A stretch of DNA of 38,948 bases from Deltaproteobacteria bacterium (lineage in GTDB: Bacteria > Desulfobacterota > RBG-13-43-22): assembly GCA_016219065.1 (NCBI GenBank), contig JACRCK010000212.1:1-38948 (forward strand), in the 5' to 3' direction. Below the pieces are notes generated by a model that was not told where the DNA came from, searched no databases, and worked only from the letters and a program-made list of their open reading frames with translations. Position 1 is the first letter of the stretch. Every line of letters begins with the position of its first letter. The position numbers and the translations under genes were made by a program. Below are positions 22,156 to 30,448 of the stretch, piece by piece.

Positions 22156-23157
22156 ATGGATTCAACGAAAGGAAACATCGGAATAGTCAGTTACGGCCTC
22201 TACACCCCGGCGGAATTCGAAACCGCCGAGGAACTGGCGGCCCGGTCGGGTCTGGCGGTGGAGGAAGTGCAGGCCCTGGGCATCGAGCGCAAGTGCCGGC
22301 CCGGCCCCGAGGATCAGCCGATTCCCATGGCGGTCAAGGCCGCCCAGCAGGCCCTGGAGCGGGCCGGCGGCCTGAACCCGGAAGCGGTGGACCTGGTCCT
22401 CTGGACCGGCGAGGAATACAAAGACTATGTGGCGCAGACCGCCGCCATCCGGCTTCAGGAGGAAGTGGGCTGCCGCCGGGCCTGGGCCTTCGATCTGGTG
22501 GGGCAGGGGGTGACCACTCTGCTCGGACTAAGGCTGGCCCGGGACATGATGCGCAGCGATCCGGCCCTTCAGACCGTGCTGTTGGCCGGCGGGACCCGCA
22601 ATGTCGACCTGGTGGACGTCCGCAATCCCGACACCCGCTGGCTGTTGCCCTTATCCGCCAGCGGCGGGGCGCTGATCCTGCGCCGAGGTGCGTTCCGCCA
22701 CGCCCTGGAGGAAATCGTCATGGTCGTGGATCCGGAAATGGCCGACGAGGTCTACGTTCCCGGCGGCGGCACGGAAATTCCCTTCCGTCCCGACAATCTG
22801 GGCTCGGCGCTCATGTTCTTCAACACGCCCCATCCGGAGCTAGTCCAGGCCTACCTGGCCGGACGCTGGATCGAGGCCTTGACCGAGACGGCCGCTAAAG
22901 CCCTGGCCGGAGGCGGCGCCGATTACCTCGCCCTGCGGCACCTGGCCCCGGCCCAGCGCCGGGCAGTGCTCTCCCGCCTGGGAATCCGACCGGAAGCCTC
23001 GGCGGCCCTGGACCGGTGGGGCTGCCACGGGATCAACGACGTCCTGATTTCCCTGGATCTGGGACTCAAAAGCGGCGCCCTGCGGGAGGGTTCCCGGGTC
23101 CTGATGGTCGCCGCCGGCCATGGGTTCACCTATGCAGCGGCGGTGATCCGCTGGTGA
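22156..23157 (+). CDS. KAS III-like paralogue lacking the catalytic Cys and His
   Basis: The 333-residue protein aligns along its length with the product at 19354: AWAFDLVGQGVTTLLGLRLA against AWSFDMQQRCGTTLVALKLA, DYLA with DYLA, and near-identical C-terminal ends (LREGSRVLMVAAGHGFTYAA against LREGDLVLMISAGIGYAWSV). At the nucleophile position it has Gly118 in place of Cys118, and at the His269 position it has Arg268; the Asn is kept (Asn294). It therefore cannot perform standard KAS III acyl transfer alone. Known precedents for a triad-less partner are PqsB in the PqsBC heterodimer. ATG 22156 follows AAGG; an earlier in-frame ATG at 22099 lies inside the repeat and is rejected. Confidence 0.72.
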   Translation: MDSTKGNIGIVSYGLYTPAEFETAEELAARSGLAVEEVQALGIERKCRPGPEDQPIPMAVKAAQQALERAGGLNPEAVDLVLWTGEEYKDYVAQTAAIRLQEEVGCRRAWAFDLVGQGVTTLLGLRLARDMMRSDPALQTVLLAGGTRNVDLVDVRNPDTRWLLPLSASGGALILRRGAFRHALEEIVMVVDPEMADEVYVPGGGTEIPFRPDNLGSALMFFNTPHPELVQAYLAGRWIEALTETAAKALAGGGADYLALRHLAPAQRRAVLSRLGIRPEASAALDRWGCHGINDVLISLDLGLKSGALREGSRVLMVAAGHGFTYAAAVIRW

Positions 23158-23184
23158 AAATCGTAGCTGGTATTTGGAGTAATA

Positions 23185-23246
23185 TGGAGTAATGGAGTAT
23201 TGGAGTAATGGTTTTTAAGGCAATACTCCAATACTCCATCACTCCA
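23185..23246. repeat. Long hairpin-forming inverted repeat (GGAGTA/TACTCC type)
   Basis: ATGGAGTATTGGAGTA (23192-23207) and TACTCCAATACTCCAT (23224-23239) pair perfectly over 16 bp; with one mismatch the stem extends to 23 bp (23185-23207 with 23224-23246). The arms are built from repeats of a TGGAGTA unit. It lies in the leader of the hydrolase gene and ends 5 nt before that gene's ribosome site. Confidence 0.8.
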
Positions 23247-23263
23247 GCCTAAAGGTGATGTTT

Positions 23264-24046
23264 ATGTTTTTCGAAGAACTGGGCATCTATTACGAGATCC
23301 ACGGCCAGGGGCCGCCGCTGGTTCTGCTGAACGGCATCATGATGAACACCTTGAGCTGGGCGGAGCACATCGAAAAGCTGAAAGACCGCTTCCGGCTTAT
23401 TGTCTACGATATGCGGGACCAGGGACGGTCCAGCCGTTTGGAGGAGGGTTACGACAATGGCATCCATGCGGAGGACCTGAAACGGCTGCTAGACCACCTG
23501 AACCTTCCCCAAACCCATCTCTGGGGCTTGTCCTACGGCGGCCAGGTGAGCTTGATCTTCACCCTGCGCTACCCGGAGCGGGTGGACAAACTGGTGTTGT
23601 CCAATACTTCGGCCCACGTGGATCAGTACCTGCTAGCCCTGGGGGAGCAGTGGAAACGGGCCGCCCGCTTGTACGACGGAGAGGCCTTCTTCGACCTGGC
23701 CCTGCCGCCAATCTATTCCCGGAACTTTTACAATCAGCGCTATGACTGGCTGGAAAACCGCAAGCAACTTTTCAAGGACGCCCTGACCCGGGAATGGTTC
23801 GACGGCTTTATCCGTCTGGCTTCTTCCAACGCCACCTATGACCTCCGGGCCGAACTGCACCAAATAAAGCACCCGGTACTTTTGCTAGCCGCCCGGGACG
23901 ATATCATCACCCCTTATGCCCAGATGCTCGAAATGAGCCGGGCTTTGACCGGGTCCCAGTTCGTCTGCCTGCCGGAAACCGGCCACGCGGCTTTCCTGGA
24001 AAAAATTGATACTTGCTGTACCCTGATCAGAGGGTTCTTAAGCTAA
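23264..24046 (+). CDS. Alpha/beta hydrolase
   Basis: The 260-residue protein has the alpha/beta-hydrolase layout: oxyanion segment LLNGIMMNTLSW, YDMRDQGRS, nucleophile elbow GLSYGGQ with Ser90, the acid probably within LLAARDDIITP, and the catalytic His in ETGHAAFLEK. Relatives include 3-oxoadipate enol-lactonase, C-C bond (meta-cleavage product) hydrolases and thioesterases. In this run it could hydrolyse a ring-cleaved diketone, a lactone or a thioester; the sequence does not decide. ATG 23264 has AAAGG at 8 nt; upstream GTG 23255 and ATG 23258 overlap that site. No signal peptide is seen. Confidence 0.85.
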   Translation: MFFEELGIYYEIHGQGPPLVLLNGIMMNTLSWAEHIEKLKDRFRLIVYDMRDQGRSSRLEEGYDNGIHAEDLKRLLDHLNLPQTHLWGLSYGGQVSLIFTLRYPERVDKLVLSNTSAHVDQYLLALGEQWKRAARLYDGEAFFDLALPPIYSRNFYNQRYDWLENRKQLFKDALTREWFDGFIRLASSNATYDLRAELHQIKHPVLLLAARDDIITPYAQMLEMSRALTGSQFVCLPETGHAAFLEKIDTCCTLIRGFLS

Positions 24047-24067
24047 GCGACAAGGAGGAGGAGAACG

Positions 24068-24853
24068 ATGCTGGAAATAAAGGATGCAGTGGCGGTCATT
24101 ACCGGCGGCAGCGGGGGCATCGGCCGGGCCCTGGCCCGGTACTGGCAGGCCCGGGGTGGAAAGCTGGTCTTGGCCGACGTGGCGGAAGCGGCCCTGGAGA
24201 AGGCCCGGGAAGAACTTGGGCCGGAGACGGTCACCGTCGTTTGTGACGTGACCCGGGAGGACGACTGCGCCCGGCTGGCCGACACGGCTATCGAACGGTT
24301 CGGGAAAATCAATCTGGTGGCCCCCTTTGCCGGCATCATCCTGGACGGCCTGCTGGTTTCCACCGATCGGGAAACCGGGAAGGTCAATAAGAAAATGTCC
24401 CTGGCCACGTTTCAAAAGGTCATCGACATCAACCTGACCGGGGTATTTCTGACGGTCCGGGAAAGCGTCGAACGGATGATCAACCACGGGTGTCGGGGGC
24501 TCGTCTGCCTGATCTCCTCGACCGGATCCCTGGGTACCGCCGGCCAGATCAACTACTCCTCCACCAAGGCGGCCATGTCGGTGATGCCCAAGGTGTTGAC
24601 CGCCGAATTTTTCCGGCGGGGCCTGGCCGACCGGATTCGCTGCGCCGCCGTGGCTCCCGGGTACGTGGGCACGGAGATGGTGCGGGGGATGAATCAGAAG
24701 GCCCTGGACAAGATACTGGCCGATGTGCCCCTGGGGCGCCTGGTCGAACCGGAGGAGGTGGCCTCTCTGGTGGGTGAGATCTATCGGAATGAAGCCCTGG
24801 CCGGAGAAACGTACTTTATCCACGGGGGGTTGCGGTTGGGGTCCAGGGGGTAG
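24068..24853 (+). CDS. Short-chain dehydrogenase/reductase (SDR 3)
   Basis: The 261-residue SDR carries GGSGGIG (13-19), Asp37 after the second strand (LADVAE, suggesting NAD(H)), Ser151 (LISSTGS) and Tyr163-x3-Lys167 (YSSTK). The usual NNAG motif reads PFAG. A loop with VSTDRETGKVNKKMS (about 98-112) is longer than in SDR 1 and 2, so the active-site lid differs. An AAGGAGGAGG site precedes ATG 24068, the best initiation signal besides livK. It is the last gene of the run; no clear terminator follows. Function is probably oxidation of a hydroxyacyl or ring hydroxyl group. Confidence 0.86.
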   Translation: MLEIKDAVAVITGGSGGIGRALARYWQARGGKLVLADVAEAALEKAREELGPETVTVVCDVTREDDCARLADTAIERFGKINLVAPFAGIILDGLLVSTDRETGKVNKKMSLATFQKVIDINLTGVFLTVRESVERMINHGCRGLVCLISSTGSLGTAGQINYSSTKAAMSVMPKVLTAEFFRRGLADRIRCAAVAPGYVGTEMVRGMNQKALDKILADVPLGRLVEPEEVASLVGEIYRNEALAGETYFIHGGLRLGSRG

Positions 24854-25130
24854 GGCGGGATCGAAGCGTTTAACGAGCCCCTACAACGTCGATAATTAAT
24901 TTTTAATAATTAATAACTGATAGTTGCTAAATTAATCTATTGTAATACTTTATATCATATTTAGGTGCTAACCATCCTGCTCGGGGCGAGCACCCGCGAA
25001 GCCTGAAAATTATTTCCGCTGCTGCATTAAACTCCTGCGCCGAACGCCCACCACCGAACGTTATTTTCGTATTAAAAAAGGCCGGCCCAAAGGCATTAAG
25101 GGAAAATCCGGTGGTTACCGAAAAATATTA
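24854..25130. other. AT-rich intergenic gap between catabolic run and efflux operon
   Basis: No gene is seen. The gap contains AT-rich inverted segments (ATAATTAATTTTTAATAATT at about 24892-24911), a family B repeat (24977-25010), and remnants of family A sequence (TTATTTTCGTATTAAAAAAG near 25061-25080). No intrinsic terminator for the upstream run was found. Confidence 0.6.
24977..25010. repeat. Dispersed repeat family B copy
   Basis: CTGCTCGGGGCGAGCACCCG followed by CGAAGCCTGAAAAT matches the copy at 31921-31952 with only a few differences. GCTCGGGGCGAGC is itself a short imperfect palindrome. Confidence 0.7.
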
Positions 25131-25159
25131 TTGACACGAATATGAATTATAATTATAAA
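25131..25159 (+). promoter_or_regulatory. Strong promoter of the efflux operon
   Basis: TTGACA (25131-25136), a 17-bp spacer and TATAAA (25154-25159) make the best sigma-70 promoter of the window. Transcription would begin near 25166, only a few bases before the ATG at 25170, so the regulator mRNA may be nearly leaderless. Confidence 0.7.
25147..25158. promoter_or_regulatory. Palindrome over the -10 box (operator candidate)
   Basis: TTATAATTATAA is a perfect 12-bp palindrome covering the -10 region. It is a plausible binding site for the TetR protein encoded immediately downstream, but an AT-only palindrome can arise by chance. Confidence 0.35.
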
Positions 25160-25169
25160 AGATGACGCA

Positions 25170-25838
25170 ATGTTCATTTTTAACAGTCAAAATAAGGAAG
25201 ATCCCAATCTGCCCCGACGGGAAAGGGAAAAGGTCCGGCAACGTCAGGAGATGCTGGCTGCCGCGCTCGAACTTTTCTCGGAGAAGGGGTATCACAACGT
25301 CTCCATGAACGAGATTGCCCAGAAGTCCGAATTCGCCGTGGGGACCTTATATAAATTCTTCAAGAATAAGGAAGATCTCTATAAAACACTGATGCTTGAG
25401 CTGGCCGGCCGTTTCCAATCGGAACTGGAGGGGGCGCTGGAGGCCAAGGATGACGAGATCGAAAAACTCCAAAACTGGGTCACGGTGGGAGGCGAAATTT
25501 TCCGGGCCAATCTAGCGGCGATCCGCCTCTTTTTGGCTGAGACCCAGGGCCTGAATTTTAACCTCGAAGGGAAGTTTGAGTCAGAGGTACGTGAGATTCA
25601 TGAGAAAACAATAGAAAAACTGACGGCCGTTTTTGCCGCGGGGATTCAAAAACACCGTTTTAACCGGATTGCGGATCCCGTCCTTTTAGCCGTGGCCCTG
25701 GACAGCATCACCAAGGCCGCTCTTTTCCTGTGGATGGATTCGCCCGAACAGCACCCTTACCCCCCCGAGAACCCTGACGTGATCCTGAATATCCTCTTTG
25801 AAGGACTGGTGGCGCCCATAGATCGTTCCCGGCCGTGA
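25170..25838 (+). CDS. TetR/AcrR-family regulator of the adjacent efflux pump
   Basis: The 222-residue protein has an N-terminal TetR DNA-binding domain with helix-turn-helix VSMNEIAQKSEFAVGTLYKF (about 45-64), FFKNKEDLYKTL, and an all-alpha ligand domain. It is encoded 46 nt before the membrane-fusion gene on the same strand, the standard arrangement for a local repressor of an RND pump, and its promoter carries a palindrome over the -10 box. It probably represses the whole operon and is released by a pump substrate. ATG 25170 has no ribosome site, in keeping with a near-leaderless message. Confidence 0.86.
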   Translation: MFIFNSQNKEDPNLPRREREKVRQRQEMLAAALELFSEKGYHNVSMNEIAQKSEFAVGTLYKFFKNKEDLYKTLMLELAGRFQSELEGALEAKDDEIEKLQNWVTVGGEIFRANLAAIRLFLAETQGLNFNLEGKFESEVREIHEKTIEKLTAVFAAGIQKHRFNRIADPVLLAVALDSITKAALFLWMDSPEQHPYPPENPDVILNILFEGLVAPIDRSRP

Positions 25839-25884
25839 CCGATCCGTCGAGCAATCAAGATAAAGTTTTGTTGGAGGTTATATA

Positions 25885-27096
25885 ATGCAACTTATGGAAA
25901 AAATTGTTAAAATAAATATGTTGTTCCTGGCAGGGGCGGCTGCGTGCAGCGGCCTCTTCCTGGCCGGGTGCGAACGCAAACCCCCAACCCCTCCACCCCA
26001 AATTCAGGAAGTCGCCACCATCAAAGCCACTACCCAGTCTGTGGAGCTGACTACGGAATTACCGGGTCGCACGTCCGCCTATCTGGTGGCGGAAATCCGC
26101 CCCCAGGTTAACGGGATCATACTGAAACGTTTTTTCACGGAAGGTTCGGAAGTCCGGGCCGGTCAAGCGCTCTATCAAATCGACCCTGCTTCTTTTCAGG
26201 CGACCCTGGACAATGCCAAGGCCGCCCTCGGCAAGGCCGAAGGCAATCGGCCGGCGATCCGGTTACGGGCCGAACGGGTTAGTGAACTGGTCGCCGATAA
26301 AGCCGTCAGCCAGCAGGAGGTCGATGATTCCGCCGCCGCGCTGAAACAGGCGGACGCCGATATCCAGTTTTGGAAGGCGATGGTGGAATCGGCCCGTATC
26401 AATCTGGGGCACGCGCGCATCACGGCTCCGGTCAGCGGTCGCATCGGCAAATCCAATGTAACGGAGGGAGCACTGGTTACCGCCCACCAGCCCCTGCCCC
26501 TGTCGACCATTCAACAACTGGACCCTATCTACGTGGATGTTCCCCAGTCCACCACCCAACTGTTACGCTGGAAAAGCCGCCAGGACGCCGGTCGTCTGAA
26601 CCCCAACGGAGCCGGCCAGAAAAAGGTCAAACTCCTCCTGGAAGACGGCAGCACCTACGCCCGGGAAGGGCTGCTGCAGTTTCGCGATGTCACGGTCGAT
26701 CCCTCGACCGGGGCGGTCACGCTGCGGGTGGTTTTTCCCAATCCGCAAGGGGTGCTCCTGCCGGGCATGTTTGTCCGGACGGTGGTGAAGGAGGGCGTCC
26801 AGGAGCAGGCCATCCTGATCCCGCAACAGGCGGTGTCCCGGGATCCCAAGGGGAATCCCGTAGCCCTGATCGTGAACGCCGGAGGCAAGGTGGAACAACG
26901 GCGGCTGGGGTTGGACCGGGCCATCAAGGACCAATGGCTGGTCACCTCCGGTCTGGCGGCCGGCGATCAAGTGATCGTCGAGGGCGTACAAAAAGTGCGC
27001 CCGGGAGCTTCCGTCAAGACCGTTCCTTTCCAGGAAGGTGGAGTAGGCGGGGCGGCCCCGGCCCGCACGGATCCGCCGGCGCCCCCGGCCAGATAA
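25885..27096 (+). CDS. RND efflux periplasmic adaptor (AcrA/MexA-type lipoprotein)
   Basis: The 403-residue adaptor has a lipoprotein signal ending LFLAGC (Cys at residue 29), so it should be anchored to the inner membrane facing the periplasm. Order of parts: ELPGRTSAYLVAEIRPQVNG (beta-barrel/lipoyl start), EGSEVRAGQALYQIDP (lipoyl half-motif), an alpha-hairpin of about 110-175 rich in Ala/Leu/Glu, the second lipoyl half ITAPVSGRIGKSNVTEGALV, and barrel and membrane-proximal domains with LLPGMFVRTVV. This is the HlyD/AcrA layout with normal length. A GGAGG site precedes ATG 25885. The C-terminal tail is Pro/Ala-rich. It links the RND pump to the outer-membrane channel encoded downstream. Confidence 0.93.
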   Translation: MQLMEKIVKINMLFLAGAAACSGLFLAGCERKPPTPPPQIQEVATIKATTQSVELTTELPGRTSAYLVAEIRPQVNGIILKRFFTEGSEVRAGQALYQIDPASFQATLDNAKAALGKAEGNRPAIRLRAERVSELVADKAVSQQEVDDSAAALKQADADIQFWKAMVESARINLGHARITAPVSGRIGKSNVTEGALVTAHQPLPLSTIQQLDPIYVDVPQSTTQLLRWKSRQDAGRLNPNGAGQKKVKLLLEDGSTYAREGLLQFRDVTVDPSTGAVTLRVVFPNPQGVLLPGMFVRTVVKEGVQEQAILIPQQAVSRDPKGNPVALIVNAGGKVEQRRLGLDRAIKDQWLVTSGLAAGDQVIVEGVQKVRPGASVKTVPFQEGGVGGAAPARTDPPAPPAR

Positions 27097-27108
27097 CGGA
27101 GCCGGCCC

Positions 27109-30100
27109 ATGTTATCGAGATTTTTTCTGGACCGTCCGGTTTTTGCCTGGGTCATCGCCATTATTCTCATGGTGGCGGGCGGCCTGGCCATCTACAATCT
27201 GCCCATAGCGCAGTACCCCCCCATCGCTCCTCCGTCCATCGCCATTACCTCCTTTTATCCGGGGGCCTCGGCGGAAACGGTGGAAAACAGCGTGACCCAG
27301 ATCATCGAACAGAAGATGACCGGGTTCGACAAGATGTTATATCTGTCGGCGACCAGTGATTCCTCCGGTTCTTCCCGCGTCGAGCTGACCTTTACCCCGG
27401 GGACCGATCCGGATCTGGCCTGGGCCCAGGTGCAGAACAAGCTGCAACTCGCCATGGCCAGTCTGCCGGAGGTGGTCCAGCGCTCCGGCGTCAAGGTGGC
27501 CAAATCCACCCGCAACTGGTTGATGATCGTGGGCCTGATCTCGGAAGACGGGAGCATGGACGGCAACGATCTGCGGGACTATGCCCAGTCCAACCTCGAG
27601 AAGGTCCTTTCGCGGGTGCCGGGGGTGGGGGAGGTGGAGGTTTTCGGCAGCCAGTATGCCATGCGGATCTGGCTCAACCCCGATCGGCTGACCGCTTTCC
27701 AGATGACGGTTCAGGATGTCATCGCCGCGTTGCGGGTCTACAACGTGGAGGTGTCCGCGGGGCAGTTCGGCGGGGCGCCGGCGGCCAAAGGCCAGCGTCT
27801 GAACGCCGCCATCATCGTCCAGAGCCTGCTCAAGACCCCCGAGGAGTTTGCCGAAATCCCGCTCCGGACCAATCCGGACGGGTCCATCGTCCGAGTCAGG
27901 GATGTGGGCCGGGCCGAGCTGGGGACGGAAGCCTACGATATCCAATCCAACCACAACGGCCGGCCGGCCGCGGCGCTGGCCATCCGGCAGGCGGCCGGGG
28001 CCAATGCCCTGGCTACGGCCGATGCCGTCCGGACCAAATTGAAGGAGATGAGCCACTTTTTTCCGGCCGGCATGAAAGTCGTTTACCCCTATGACACCAC
28101 CCCCTTCGTCAAGGTGGCCATCCAGGAAGTGGTCAAGACCCTGATCGAGGCCGTCGTGCTGGTGTTTCTGGTAATGTTCCTGTTCATGGGCAGCATGCGG
28201 GCCACCCTGATCCCGACCATCGCCGTGCCGGTGGTCATCCTGGGGACCTTCGCCGTGCTGGGGCTTTTCGGTTTTTCCATCAACATGCTGACCATGTTCG
28301 CCATGGTCCTGGCCATCGGCCTGCTGGTGGACGACGCCATCGTGGTGGTGGAGAATGTGGAACGCATCATGCGCGAAGAGGGGCTCTCCCCCCGGGAAGC
28401 CACGCGCAAGTCCATGGATCAGATCACCAGCGCCCTGATCGGCATCGGCCTGGTGCTCTCGGCGGTCTTCGGCCCCATGGCCTTCTTCAGCGGCTCCACG
28501 GGGGTCATCTACCGGCAGTTCTCCGTAACCGTCATCTCCGCCATGCTACTTTCGGTGGTGGTGGCCCTGGTCTTGACCCCGGTGTTGTGCGCCTCTTTTT
28601 TAAAGCCGGCGCCCCGGGGGCCTGAAACGGCGGAGGAGGGGAAGGGCTGGTTACGGCCGTTCTTTCGCTGGTTTGACCGCACCTTTATGCGGGCCCGCGA
28701 TTTTTATCTGCAACTGGTCAGCCATTCCCTGTCCAAAAAGTTCCGCTATGTCGTCATCTTTCTGCTGATTGTGGTGGCCATGGGCTTCCTTTTCCGGCGC
28801 ATGCCCACCGCCTATCTTCCAGATGAAGATCAGGGCATCCTGATGGTCCAGGCCCTGCTTCCGGCGAACTCGACCCTGGAGCAAACCGATCGGGTCATGA
28901 AGACCGTCCGGGAACATTTCCTGGGGCCCGAGAAGGCCGCGGTGGAAGCCATCATGACCGTTTCCGGTGTGGGCTTCTCCGGCCGGGGCCAAAACGCCGG
29001 CCTGGCCTTTGTCAAGCTCAGGGACTGGGATCTCCGTAACCGGCCGGGACTGAAGGTGGGCGCGGTGGCCGAAAGGGCCATGAAGGCCTTTTACCAGATT
29101 CGCAACGCCATGGTGTTTGCCTTCGCGCCGCCGGCGGTGGTGGAACTGGGCCAGGCCAAGGGTTTTGATTTTCAGTTGCTGGACCGCGGGGGCATCGGCC
29201 ACGGGAATTTGATGGCCGCCCGCAACCAGCTTCTTGGAATGGCGGGCAAGAACCCGGTATTGACCAAGGTCCGGCCCAACGGTCTCGAAGACGTGCCCGA
29301 ATACCGCGTCGACGTCGATTGGGAGAAGGCCGGGGCCCTGGGAGTGCCCATCGCTTCGATCCACAATACGATCTCGGCGGCCTTCGGCAGCGCCTATATC
29401 AACGACTTCATCCAAGGTGGACGGGTGAAAAGGGTCTACGTCCAGGCCGATGCCCCCTTCCGCATGTTGCCCGAAGATCTGGAAAAACTCTATGTCCGCA
29501 ACAACACGGGGAAGATGGTGCCCTTTGCTTCCCTGGCCTCCAGTCACTGGACTTCCGGTTCCCCGAAGCTGGAACGCTTCAACGGCTTTCCGTCCCTGAA
29601 CATCGTCGGGGAGGCGGCGCCCGGGAGAAGCTCTGGTGAGGCGATGCAGACCATGGAGGGGTTTGTCCGGAAGTTGCCCCAGGGAATCGGCTTTGACTGG
29701 ACGGGGCTTTCCTTTCAGGAGCGGCAGTCCTCGGCCCAGGCGGCGCCCCTGTACGCTTTCTCGATCCTGGTGATTTTCCTCTGCCTGGCGGCCCTGTACG
29801 AAAGCTGGCCGGTTCCCATTTCGATCCTGCTGGTCTTGCCCCTGGGGGTCATCGGCGGCGTAATCGCCTCCACGTTCCGGGGGTTGCCCAATGACGTCTA
29901 TTTTCAGATCGGGTTGCTGACCACGCTGGGACTGACCACCAAGAACGCCATCCTGATCGTCCAGTTCGCCAAGGCCCGGCTGGAGGAAGGCCAGGGACTG
30001 ATCGAAGCGACCCTGGAAGCAGCGAAATTGAGGCTGCGGCCCATCATCATGACTTCGCTGGCCTTCGGCTTCGGTGTCCTGCCCCTGGCCCTGGCGACCG

Positions 30101-30282
30101 GCCCAGGCGCCGGGGCGCAAAAAGCCATCGGCACCGGCGTGTTGGGCGGGGTGATAACCGCCACGTTTCTAGTGACCTTGTTCGCACCGCTGTTTTTCGT
30201 GTTGATTGAAAAGACGCTGGGAAAACGCAGCCGGCATAAAGCAAACCCGGCAGCTGAGAACCCGCCGACGAAGGACCAATGA
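27109..30282 (+). CDS. RND efflux transporter (AcrB/MexB, HAE1 type)
   Basis: The 1057-residue protein has the full RND layout: a first membrane helix (MLSRFFLDRPVFAWVIAIIL), large periplasmic loop, helices 2-6, second periplasmic loop and helices 8-12. The proton-relay aspartates are in helix 4 (GLLVDDAIVVVENVERIM), and GLTTKNAILIVQFAK covers helix 10 with its relay lysine. Porter-domain sequences such as FYPGASAETVENSVTQIIEQ and the FDWTGLSFQE segment match HAE1 drug/solvent pumps rather than metal pumps. It works as a trimer driven by proton flow. The gene follows the adaptor by 12 nt. The substrates are not predictable, though proximity to an acid-degradation cluster would allow solvents or aromatic compounds. 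Confidence 0.95.
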   Translation: MLSRFFLDRPVFAWVIAIILMVAGGLAIYNLPIAQYPPIAPPSIAITSFYPGASAETVENSVTQIIEQKMTGFDKMLYLSATSDSSGSSRVELTFTPGTDPDLAWAQVQNKLQLAMASLPEVVQRSGVKVAKSTRNWLMIVGLISEDGSMDGNDLRDYAQSNLEKVLSRVPGVGEVEVFGSQYAMRIWLNPDRLTAFQMTVQDVIAALRVYNVEVSAGQFGGAPAAKGQRLNAAIIVQSLLKTPEEFAEIPLRTNPDGSIVRVRDVGRAELGTEAYDIQSNHNGRPAAALAIRQAAGANALATADAVRTKLKEMSHFFPAGMKVVYPYDTTPFVKVAIQEVVKTLIEAVVLVFLVMFLFMGSMRATLIPTIAVPVVILGTFAVLGLFGFSINMLTMFAMVLAIGLLVDDAIVVVENVERIMREEGLSPREATRKSMDQITSALIGIGLVLSAVFGPMAFFSGSTGVIYRQFSVTVISAMLLSVVVALVLTPVLCASFLKPAPRGPETAEEGKGWLRPFFRWFDRTFMRARDFYLQLVSHSLSKKFRYVVIFLLIVVAMGFLFRRMPTAYLPDEDQGILMVQALLPANSTLEQTDRVMKTVREHFLGPEKAAVEAIMTVSGVGFSGRGQNAGLAFVKLRDWDLRNRPGLKVGAVAERAMKAFYQIRNAMVFAFAPPAVVELGQAKGFDFQLLDRGGIGHGNLMAARNQLLGMAGKNPVLTKVRPNGLEDVPEYRVDVDWEKAGALGVPIASIHNTISAAFGSAYINDFIQGGRVKRVYVQADAPFRMLPEDLEKLYVRNNTGKMVPFASLASSHWTSGSPKLERFNGFPSLNIVGEAAPGRSSGEAMQTMEGFVRKLPQGIGFDWTGLSFQERQSSAQAAPLYAFSILVIFLCLAALYESWPVPISILLVLPLGVIGGVIASTFRGLPNDVYFQIGLLTTLGLTTKNAILIVQFAKARLEEGQGLIEATLEAAKLRLRPIIMTSLAFGFGVLPLALATGPGAGAQKAIGTGVLGGVITATFLVTLFAPLFFVLIEKTLGKRSRHKANPAAENPPTKDQ

Positions 30283-30361
30283 CATGGCTGGAATTTCAAT
30301 CTTACAAAACTTTTATGGCCGTCTTCGGCCGCTCGCAAGACATGAGAACGGGCACCTGGGG

Positions 30362-30390
30362 GCACAGTCCCGCGCAACGCGGGACTGTGC
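30362..30390. repeat. Perfect 13-bp hairpin between pump and outer-membrane channel genes
   Basis: GCACAGTCCCGCG (30362-30374) and CGCGGGACTGTGC (30378-30390) pair perfectly around CAA. No T-run follows (TACGCTTTTAAA), so it is a palindromic element or a mild attenuator rather than a full terminator. Confidence 0.7.
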
Positions 30391-30402
30391 TACGCTTTTA
30401 AA

Positions 30403-30441
30403 TTCGATGTTGGATGTTGGATGTTGGATGTTCGATGTTCG
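30403..30441. repeat. Dispersed repeat family A, copy before the outer-membrane channel gene
   Basis: TTCGATGTTGGATGTTGGAT and further units continue to GATGTTCG at 30441, directly before the start codon at 30449. The repeat has replaced any ordinary ribosome site. Confidence 0.75.
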
Positions 30442-30448
30442 TATTTTT

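Noticed and set aside
28651..30120. 489-codon open frame on the minus strand across the RND pump gene
   Set aside because: Antisense to a full-length RND transporter; composition is that of a shadow frame.
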